Source: Planctomycetota bacterium
GTDB lineage: Bacteria; Planctomycetota; UBA1135; UBA2386
Assembly: GCA_020425885.1 (NCBI GenBank)
Contig: JAGQRA010000142.1
Coordinates: forward strand, 1-6,470
Direction of reading: 5' to 3'
Length of the DNA: 6,470 nucleotides
Below the pieces are notes generated by a model, which worked only from the letters and a program-made list of their open reading frames with translations, did no database searches and had not been told where the DNA came from. Position 1 is the first letter of the stretch; every line of letters starts with the position of its first letter. The translations under genes and the position numbers were made by a program. Of the stretch, positions 1-6,000 are shown piece by piece.

Positions 1-15
1 CGGGCGCCCGTTTCT
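1..15 (+). terminator. possible 3' part of a terminator hairpin cut by the window edge
   Basis: The first ten bases, CGGGCGCCCG, are a perfect palindrome and are followed directly by TTTCTCGTT. A G+C stem leading into a short T run is what the end of an intrinsic terminator looks like. The left arm and any A-tract would lie partly outside the window, so the structure cannot be completed. If real it would end a gene upstream of position 1 and would isolate the CBS gene transcriptionally. The T run is short and interrupted, and G+C palindromes are frequent in DNA of this composition, so confidence is low. Confidence 0.2.
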
Positions 16-150
16 CGTTCTGGCGATCGCGATCCGGCGACGCCGGGCTTCTGCGCCGTTCGCTGCGCGTCGCTTGTCCCGCCGGGCTTCCCAGTTCGGC
101 GTATGGCGGGCCGGTCGGTCGCCGACTCAGATGGTCGCAGACAATGAACC

Positions 151-155
151 GGAGA
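151..155 (+). promoter_or_regulatory. ribosome binding site that favours the ATG at 162
   Basis: GGAGA at 151-155 sits six bases before the ATG at 162, ideal Shine-Dalgarno spacing. The alternative in-frame ATG at 144 has no purine-rich element at a suitable distance and would place this GGAGA inside the coding region. The site therefore decides the start in favour of 162. Confidence 0.6.
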
Positions 156-161
156 CCAGCG

Positions 162-653
162 ATGAAGATCCGCGAGCTGATGAGCAGCTACGTTCACACC
201 TGCCGACCGCAGGATTCTCTCGAAACCGCCGCCCGCAAGATGTGGGAACACGACTGCGGCGCCCTGCCCGTGGTCGATGCCGATGGTCGGGTCGGAGCCG
301 TCATCACCGACCGCGACATCTGCATGGCGGCCGGCATGAGCGGGTCCGCGTTGGCCGAGCTGCGCGTCGCCGACTCGATGTCGCGGCAGCTCGTCACCTG
401 CCGCGGTGACGACGAGGTCTACACCGCCCTGAAGGCCATGGCCGAGCACCAGCTGCATCGCCTGCCGGTGGTTGACGAACACGACCGTCTGTGCGGCATC
501 CTCTCGCTCAACGACCTCGCGGTGGTCGGCGAGATGAGGTCGCGCATCGGCCGCGGTGCGCTCAAGGTGCTGGCGGCGGTGAGTCGCCACCGCGCCAAGG
601 TGCCGGCCACCGTCGCGACCGTGCCGCCGGCCCTGGCGGCGATGTCGGAGTAG
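162..653 (+). CDS. tandem CBS-domain protein (putative nucleotide-sensing protein)
   Basis: The protein has 163 residues and consists almost wholly of two CBS motifs forming one Bateman module. CBS1 covers about residues 1-58, with the core CGALPVVDADGRVGAVITDRD at 32-52 minus its ends. CBS2 covers about 70-122, with LHRLPVVD at 99-105 and GILSLNDLA at 112-120. Both repeats show the family's h-P-V-V-D strand followed by a G-h-(I/L)-(T/S)-x-x-D turn; the aspartates of TDRD and LND are where ribose-binding residues usually lie. In this family such modules bind adenosine-type ligands (AMP, ATP, SAM) and regulate a partner. No catalytic or DNA-binding domain is attached, so the partner is unknown. 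The basic, Ala-rich tail (about 123-163) is probably flexible. There is no signal peptide, so a cytoplasmic location is inferred. The start at 162 is chosen for its GGAGA site; a start at 144 would add six residues. The frame is open back to the window edge, but those codons do not resemble the family. It lies 72 bases before tatC on the same strand. Family assignment is confident; ligand and target are not. Confidence 0.9.
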   Translation: MKIRELMSSYVHTCRPQDSLETAARKMWEHDCGALPVVDADGRVGAVITDRDICMAAGMSGSALAELRVADSMSRQLVTCRGDDEVYTALKAMAEHQLHRLPVVDEHDRLCGILSLNDLAVVGEMRSRIGRGALKVLAAVSRHRAKVPATVATVPPALAAMSE

Positions 654-685
654 CCGACCGGCAAGGCCGGCAATCCGGGCGCGGT

Positions 686-713
686 TTGCCTGCGACGGCG
701 CAGTGGCTAGAGT
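686..713 (+). promoter_or_regulatory. weak candidate sigma70-type promoter ahead of tatC
   Basis: TTGCCT (686-691) and TAGAGT (708-713) each match four of six consensus positions and are separated by 16 bases. Transcription would begin near 720, only a few bases before the ATG at 726, giving an almost leaderless tatC message. This would agree with the lack of a Shine-Dalgarno sequence before that ATG. Two 4/6 hexamers can occur by chance, so this is only a candidate. Confidence 0.2.
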
Positions 714-725
714 CCGCTGCTGCTG

Positions 726-1703
726 ATGGTGAAGCTCGACGATCCCGCGGTCCGCGCCGCCCTTTCTGAAGAAGCCCTGCCGCGGATGTCGTTCGGCGAT
801 CACCTCGACGAACTGCGCAAGCGACTGATCCGATCGCTGGTCGTCATCTTCGTCGCGATCATGGCGGTGATGCCGTTCAAGACCGAGGTGCAGCGGGTCG
901 TCACCGAACCGTATCGCATCCAGTGGCGGCTCGGCTTCGAACGCTGGGTCGACGCGCTGCAGGCGCAGAGCACCAGCGGCGAGTTCGAACGCGTCGGCGA
1001 CGAGGAGGGGCCGGAGTTCCTGAGGTACTGCCTGAAGCACAGGGACGCGATCCTCTCCGGCGAGAAGCGCTACAAGAACATCCTGCCGCAGAAGACCGGC
1101 TACAACGTGCCGTACACGTTGATGGCGATGAACGGCCTCGAGGACATGTTCAACTGGATGTTCGCCTCGATCCTGTTCGCCATCGTGCTGGCCTCGCCGG
1201 TCGTCGTCTGGCAGGCCTGGGCCTTCATCGCCGCCGGCCTCTACGCCCGCGAACGCCGGCTGTTCTACCGCTACTTCCCGTTCATGGTCGGCCTGGTCGC
1301 CTCCGGCGTGGCGTTCGGCTACTTCGTCGTGCTGCCGTTCAGCCTCGGCTTCCTGATCAGCCTGATGGACCCCGATCAGATCGGCGCGATGCTCAGCGTC
1401 GGCCAGTACTTCACGCTGCTGTTCGCGTTGACGGCGGCGATGGGGATGGTGTTCCAGCTGCCGTTGGTCATGGTGGCCCTGCAACGCGTCGGCCTGGTGA
1501 CGCATGCGGCGTTCATCAAACACTGGCGCATCACCATCCTGGTGATCTTCATCGCCGCGGCGCTGTTCACGCCGCCCGAGCCGGTGTCGATGTTGATGAC
1601 GGCGGCGCCGATGCTCGGGCTCTACGGCATCGGGTTGCTGCTCACGGCGATGGGGCGGAAGGGTGAGGCCAGGTTCGCCGCCGAGGCCGAGGCCGAGGCG
1701 TGA
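726..1703 (+). CDS. tatC: Sec-independent protein translocase subunit TatC, with enlarged first periplasmic loop
   Basis: TatC is the multispanning receptor of the twin-arginine translocase. It binds RR signal peptides and exports folded proteins across the cytoplasmic membrane with TatA/TatB, neither of which is in this window. Family landmarks appear in order: MSFGDHLDELRKRL at 21-34; six membrane segments near 34-51, 144-170, 186-208, 226-256, 267-283 and 289-307; WQAWAFIAAGLYARERRLF at 162-180; FGYFVVLPF at 198-206; and FTPPEPVS at 281-288. E29, P62, F167 and E176 correspond to E. coli E15, P48, F94 and E103. E285 stands where E. coli has D211, a conservative change. At 325 residues it exceeds the usual 240-260. 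The excess is mainly a charged insert (about residues 66-130) between segments 1 and 2, plus an N-terminal extension and an Ala/Glu tail. The ATG at 726 has no clear ribosome site; the ATG at 786, just before the conserved helix, is the alternative. The stop overlaps the cinA start, indicating one operon. Confidence 0.95.
   Translation: MVKLDDPAVRAALSEEALPRMSFGDHLDELRKRLIRSLVVIFVAIMAVMPFKTEVQRVVTEPYRIQWRLGFERWVDALQAQSTSGEFERVGDEEGPEFLRYCLKHRDAILSGEKRYKNILPQKTGYNVPYTLMAMNGLEDMFNWMFASILFAIVLASPVVVWQAWAFIAAGLYARERRLFYRYFPFMVGLVASGVAFGYFVVLPFSLGFLISLMDPDQIGAMLSVGQYFTLLFALTAAMGMVFQLPLVMVALQRVGLVTHAAFIKHWRITILVIFIAAALFTPPEPVSMLMTAAPMLGLYGIGLLLTAMGRKGEARFAAEAEAEA
1689..1703 (+). promoter_or_regulatory. 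cinA ribosome binding site and GTGA start/stop overlap inside tatC
   Basis: The TatC tail ends in three GCC-GAG codon pairs, then GCG and TGA. The GAGG at 1689-1692 created by this repeat lies seven bases before the GTG at 1700, and that GTG shares two bases with the TGA at 1701-1703. Other GAGG copies start at 1683 and 1695 but are less well spaced. The arrangement predicts translational coupling: ribosomes ending on tatC can restart on cinA. Confidence 0.6.
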
Positions 1704-2932
1704 CGCTCACGGCCGAGGTGCTGGCCATCGGCGACGAGCTGCTGCACGGCGCCGCGCTCGACACCAACAGCAAGTGGATCGCGGCCGAGCTCGAACAGCT
1801 CGGCGTCGCCGTGCGGCGCTTCACCGTCGTCAGCGACGACCCCGACGACCTCGCCGCCGCGATCGAGGGCTGCTGCGCGCGGGCCGACCTCGTCGTCGCG
1901 ACCGGTGGACTCGGGCCGACCCTCGACGACCGCACGCGCGAGGTCGCGGCCGCGGTGCTCGGCGTCGACCTCCGCTTCGACGAGACCAGCTGGCAGTGGA
2001 TCCGCGACTGGCTCGGCAGCCGCGGCCGGCCCGTGCCCGAAAGCAACCGGCGTCAGGCGATGTTGCCCGCGGGTGCGGAGGCGCTGCCCAACCCGGTCGG
2101 CACCGCCCCCGGGTTTGCCGTCACGATCGCCGGCGCGCGTTTCTTCGCCGTCCCGGGTGTGCCGCGCGAGATGCAACGCATGCTGCGCGAGTCGGTGTTG
2201 CCCGAGGTCGCTGCCGCGCCGGGCCTGATGCCGACCGCCCAGCTGTGGCTGCGTGTGCTCGGTCCGTCCGAGGCGTTGCTCGGCGAGCGCATCGGCGCCT
2301 ACATGGCCGCCGGTCGCAACCCGGCGGTCGGTATCACGGCGAGCGGCGGGCTGCTCACGGTCAGGATCGTGGCGACGGCGGCGCGCGTGGTCGACGCCGA
2401 GGCCGAGTGCGAGGCGACCGCGGCCGAGCTGCGGCCGTTGCTCGGCGACTGGCTGTTCGCCGAAGGGACGCTCGAGCTCGAGGCGCTCGTGCTCGAGAGG
2501 TTGCGCTCGCAAGGCGCGAGTGTGGCCGTGGCCGAGTCCTGCACGGGCGGCCTCGTCGCAGCCAGATTGGTGGCGGTGCCGGGCGCATCGGCTGCGTTCC
2601 AGGGCGGTGTCGTCGCCTACACCAACGCCAGCAAGGTCGCGCTGCTCGGCGTCGACGCCGCGCTGCTCGACGAGCACGGCGCCGTCAGCGAGCCGGTCGC
2701 GGCGGCGATGGCGGTCGGCATTCGCGAGCGCTTCGGCGCGACCCTCGGGCTCAGCACGACCGGCATCGCCGGACCGGCAGGAGCGACGCCGGGCAAGCCC
2801 GTTGGCACCGTCTGTTTCGCCATCAGCAGCGCCGCGGCGACGCGGGCCTGGACGCTTCGGATCCCGGATCTGGGCCGCGTCTTCGTCCGCGATCGCGCCG
2901 TCTTCGAGTGTTTTCGGGCGTTGCTCGTCTGA
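1700..2932 (+). CDS. cinA: CinA family protein: N-terminal COG1058 (MoaB/MogA-like) domain plus C-terminal NMN amidohydrolase (PncC) domain
   Basis: The protein has 410 residues, normal for full-length CinA, and both domains are complete. The COG1058 domain (about 1-170) has AEVLAIGDELLHG at 5-17, DTNS at 21-24 and TGGLGPTLDD at 68-77, the molybdopterin-binding-like fold signature. In characterised relatives this domain hydrolyses ADP-ribose. The PVGTAPGF (132-139) and PGVPREM (152-158) motifs follow. After a linker domain (about 175-255), the PncC domain (about 257-410) has AESCTGG at 278-284 with the catalytic Ser280, GGVVAYTNASK at 302-312 ending in the conserved lysine, and STTGIAGPAG at 352-361. 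In the family this domain deamidates nicotinamide mononucleotide to nicotinate mononucleotide in pyridine-nucleotide salvage. The usual GPxGG is GPAGA here (Ala362), and the tail reads FVRDRAVFECFRAL rather than the commoner G-R-x-x-h-R-x-x-A pattern. The protein is cytoplasmic. The name recalls competence-induced CinA of streptococci, but nothing here suggests competence. The GTG start is supported by the GAGG site and by the conserved motif starting within five residues. Confidence 0.95.
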   Translation: MTLTAEVLAIGDELLHGAALDTNSKWIAAELEQLGVAVRRFTVVSDDPDDLAAAIEGCCARADLVVATGGLGPTLDDRTREVAAAVLGVDLRFDETSWQWIRDWLGSRGRPVPESNRRQAMLPAGAEALPNPVGTAPGFAVTIAGARFFAVPGVPREMQRMLRESVLPEVAAAPGLMPTAQLWLRVLGPSEALLGERIGAYMAAGRNPAVGITASGGLLTVRIVATAARVVDAEAECEATAAELRPLLGDWLFAEGTLELEALVLERLRSQGASVAVAESCTGGLVAARLVAVPGASAAFQGGVVAYTNASKVALLGVDAALLDEHGAVSEPVAAAMAVGIRERFGATLGLSTTGIAGPAGATPGKPVGTVCFAISSAAATRAWTLRIPDLGRVFVRDRAVFECFRALLV

Positions 2933-2975
2933 GGCCGAGGGGGAATCAGGATGCGGCCTCTCGGATCGCTCATTG

Positions 2976-2995
2976 GCGGCCGCCTACGCGGCTGC
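2976..2995 (+). terminator. candidate hairpin after cinA (no U tract)
   Basis: Bases 2976-2983 and 2988-2995 can pair as an eight-base stem (seven Watson-Crick pairs and one G-U) around the four-base loop CTAC. It lies 43 bases after the cinA stop. No T run follows, so it is not a canonical intrinsic terminator. It could be a Rho-independent hairpin of the tail-less kind, an RNA-stabilising 3' stem, or chance structure in G+C-rich DNA. It also contains the palindrome GGCGGCCGCC (2975-2984). Confidence 0.3.
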
Positions 2996-3006
2996 GCAGA
3001 GCCGTC

Positions 3007-3022
3007 GAGAGGGTTCCCTCTC
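3007..3022. repeat. near-palindrome with perfect 7-base arms
   Basis: GAGAGGG (3007-3013) and CCCTCTC (3016-3022) are exact reverse complements separated by TT. The centre lies about 40 bases upstream of the candidate -10 element of the kinase gene, a position where an activator could bind. No T run follows, and a two-base centre is a poor RNA loop, so a dimeric protein-binding site is more likely than a terminator. The binding protein is unknown. Confidence 0.4.
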
Positions 3023-3024
3023 AG

Positions 3025-3036
3025 GCTCATCTGAGC
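3025..3036. repeat. 12-base inverted repeat next to the near-palindrome
   Basis: GCTCA (3025-3029) and TGAGC (3032-3036) are exact reverse complements around TC. It starts two bases after the previous near-palindrome and overlaps the place where a -35 element would lie for the TATGAT at 3055. Overlap with the -35 zone would fit a repressor site. The arms are short, so chance occurrence is possible. Confidence 0.25.
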
Positions 3037-3054
3037 GAACGGCCGTGCGCCGAC

Positions 3055-3060
3055 TATGAT
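3055..3060 (+). promoter_or_regulatory. candidate -10 element of the kinase gene
   Basis: TATGAT matches five of six bases of the sigma70 -10 consensus, and A/T-rich hexamers are rare in this sequence. Transcription would start near 3067, giving a leader of about 14 bases before the GTG at 3081. The -35 region is weak: CTGAGC at 3031-3036 matches three of six positions at 18-base spacing. A weak -35 under an inverted repeat would fit a regulated promoter, but this is inference. Confidence 0.35.
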
Positions 3061-3080
3061 CCGGGGCTGGAACTGACGGC

Positions 3081-6000
3081 GTGAACATCTGTCTCTCGTG
3101 CGAAGGCGTGACCGCGGCGGCGGCCGAACGCTGCGGACACTGCGGTGTGCCGCTGCTGCCGTTGGACTGCATCCACTACCCCGATCGCCGCGGCGAGGCC
3201 GACGCCGGCAACCCGCTGCTCGGCTCCGTCATCGATGGCAAGTTCCGACTCGAGGGCGTGCTCGGTCGCGGCGGTCTCGGCACCGTGTTCCAGGCCGAGC
3301 ACATCGGCTCGTTGATGAAGGTCGCGCTCAAGCTGCTGCATCCACGGTTCTCGGAGCGTCCCGAGTACCGGCGGGCGTTGCTGCCCGAGGCCCGGCGCGC
3401 GGCGACGGTGACGAACGAGCGGTGCGCCCGGCTGCTCGACGTCGGCGAGACCCAGGATGGCGGCACCTACCTGGCGATGGAGCTGGTCGAGGGCGCGACC
3501 ATCGATGCGGTCGTTCGCGAAGGGGCGCTGCGGCCGTCGCACGCGGTCGAGCTGCTGGTCCAGATCGCCGAGGCGCTGGTCGCGATCCATGCCGCCGGCC
3601 TGGTCCACTGCGACCTGTCACCGCGCAATGTCATGGTGGCCGTCGGCCAGGGCGCCCTCGCCGTCAAGGTGCTCGACTTCGGCATCGCCCGCACGGTCTC
3701 GGTGCCGAGCGTCGAGGATCTCACCGCCGGCGGGTTCAGCGGGTTCGCCAACCCGGCCTTCTCGGCGCCCGAGCACCTCGCCGGGAAACCGGTGGATCCC
3801 CGGGCCGATCTCTATTCGCTGGGCGCGCTGGCCTGGCTGATGCTGACCGGCAAGGCGCCGATCGACGACAGCGAACCGTCGCGCGCCGCGGCTGCCGTGG
3901 TCGCCGGCCGACTCGAGGCCTGGCCCGGCGCCGCCGGCGTGCCGCGTCGCTTGGTGCGGCTGATCCTGCGCTGTCTCGCCCTCGACCCGGCCGCGCGGCC
4001 GCCGTCGGCGCACGCGGTGTTGCGCGAGTTGCGCGTCGTGCAGGGCGCCCGGCGTCCGGTCCTGCAACGGGCCGCGGTGGTCGCGCTGCTGGCCGCGGTG
4101 CTGGCCACCGTCCCGGCTTTCTTCACCGCGGCCCCGGTGTTCCTCGATCCGGTCGTCGGCAGCCCGCTGCAACTCCAGGCGCGACCGCCCGAGGTGCCGG
4201 AGATCTGCTCGAGTGCGAGGTTGTCGAAGTTGCAGTTCCACTTCGGCGGTTTCGCCGGCGGGCAGCTGCGGCTCGACGTCTCGCGCGACGGTCGGGTGCT
4301 GTTCAACAAGCCGCTGCGCCCGGAGGTCAGCGAGGCCGGCGGGACGCTGACCCTGTCCTCGACACAGCAGGAGTGGAGCGGGGTCCTCGCGAGCCTGATC
4401 GAAGGCAGTCGGGAGGGGCCGGTCGACCTGTCGTTCGTCGTCCCAGGCTTCGCGCCGCTCGGATCGACGCGGGTCCGGATCGATGACCATGCGCCCGAGG
4501 TCGCGGCCGAACTCGTCGACATCACGATGCCGAACGACACCCTGACCTCGGCCGCCGCGATCTCCTGGCAGGCCGCGGACGAGGTCGGCCTGGCGCAGAT
4601 CGAGGTCGTCGTCGAAACCGAAGGTCATGGCGCGATCCGGTTGCCACTGCCGGCCGGAGAGCGTGAATCCTCGGGGCGGTTCGCTCTCGGCGAGGAGCTG
4701 AAGCGCGCCTGGACCAGGGGGTGGTCCAGCGGCCTCGTGCGGGTGAGGGTCAGCGCGAGCGATCGGGCCGGCAACGAGCGGAGCTGTCAGCTGGCCTCGT
4801 TCGCCGGCTGCGACCTGCACGCGCCGACGGTGGTGTCGGTCGCCGGGCCGGCCGGCGAGCCGTTCCTGCCGAGCCTCGGCGGCACCGCTCGTTTGCGCGT
4901 GCAGCTCTCCGAGGCCGAGGTCGGCTGCCAGCTCGTGGTCCGCGACCGCGACGGGCACGAGTTCGCGCGGGTCGGTCTGGAGACCCCCGGTCTGGTCCAC
5001 GACCTCGAGATCCCGATCGCCGCCGATGACGTTCCGTTCGCCTCGGGCAGCTACCTGTTCATCGTCGAGGATCCGGTCGGCAACCGCACGCACGGCGAGT
5101 TCGCCTGCACGTTGCGCGACCTCAGCGTACGGCTCGGGTTCCGCCCCGTGACGGGTTCGGCGACCAGCGGCGACGCGCTCGTGCTGCAACGCATCGCCGC
5201 CGCCGTCGACGTCCGCCACTCGGACGTGTTCGCCGTCGTCCGCGCCACGGTCTCGACCCTGGGGCTGGCCGGCGGCGCGATCACCGATGCGGTCGCGCTC
5301 GAGCGGATGTCGTCCGAGGAGAGTCGGCTCACCTTCGGCACGTTGCCGGTCGGCGTGCACCTGCTCGAGCTCGATCTCGAGGATGTCGGCGATGCGCTGG
5401 CCGAGATCGTGCACGAACGGATCCCGTTGCGGGTTCTGCCCGACGTGATCGAGATCCGCATCGCCCGGGCGCCGACGCGCTATCTGCCCGGGCTGGTGCA
5501 GGCCGGCGTGCTGGCCAGGAGCCCGAACGGCTATCACGAGGGCGCGAAGTGGGTCCTGCCGTCGGAGTTCGTGCCCTTGCTGCGCGGGGACTTCTGGATC
5601 GGATTCGGCGGTGAGGTGCCGGTCCCGACCGGCCTGCGGGCCGGATCGTCGCCGACCGGGGGAGTGCTGCCCGACTTCGTGCCGCTGCCGGGGCGAACGC
5701 TGCTCGCCGTCAGCCTGACCGACGTCCTCGATCGTCCGGTTCGCGTCTTTGTCGGCGACGTGCCGGCACGGCGCATGAAGGTCCAGGGCCAGGACATCGA
5801 TGTCGTCGCCGAGTTCTGGTGGCACGACCAGCCGCCGGTGCCGATCGGCGAGGAACTGATGGTCGAGCACGGCCAGGCGGCCCGACTGCGCTTGCGGCTG
5901 CCGTTGCCCTACACCGCCCGCGATCGCGAGCAGCTGCGGCTCGGACTCGGTCCGAGCGAGTTCGTCGCCAGCGCGGTGGTCCCCGAGGGTGACGAGGCCT

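Larger units (their letters stand above)
2933..3080 (+). other. 148-base intergenic region between cinA and the kinase gene
   Basis: No gene is convincing here. The region contains, in order, a G+C hairpin (2976-2995), a 16-base near-palindrome (3007-3022), a 12-base inverted repeat (3025-3036) and a -10-like hexamer (3055-3060). An in-frame TGA at 3057-3059 bounds the kinase reading frame upstream. The region probably combines the end of the tatC-cinA transcript with the kinase promoter. Confidence 0.5.

Noticed and set aside
23..30. GCGATCGC palindrome (HIP1-like octamer)
   Set aside because: It is a single occurrence of a motif expected by chance in this composition, with no sign of the dense spacing seen in cyanobacteria.
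41..90. CGCCGGGCTTC direct repeat (41-51 and 80-90)
   Set aside because: Two 11-base copies in G+C-rich spacer DNA, with no flanking inverted ends or further copies; likely chance.
1..143. A divergent or upstream gene overlapping the left end
   Set aside because: No CAT or CAC appears on the + strand to start a - strand gene. The + frame ending at the TGA at 145-147 gives an Arg/Pro/Gly-rich peptide with no family resemblance.
74..409. 111-codon frame at the left end
   Set aside because: Arg-rich and domain-free, and it overlaps the CBS gene, which has clear motifs in its own frame.
658..670. CCGGC-AAG-GCCGG inverted repeat after the CBS gene as a terminator
   Set aside because: The stem is only five base pairs with a three-base loop, and no T run follows.
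2470..2481. CTCGAGCTCGAG palindrome inside cinA
   Set aside because: It is explained by the alternating Leu-Glu codons CTC and GAG favoured in this genome.
1622..2677. 351-codon - strand frame opposite cinA
   Set aside because: Low-complexity His/Arg/Gly/Asp composition, no motif, and fully antisense to a conserved gene.
1663..3084. 473-codon + strand frame overlapping cinA
   Set aside because: It is Arg/Ala/Gly-rich without domains and runs out of frame through the whole of cinA, whose two domains are complete in the other frame.
3098..4486. 462-codon + strand frame overlapping the kinase domain
   Set aside because: Its composition is dominated by Arg, Ala and Gly, and it is a frame-shifted reading of a conserved kinase domain.
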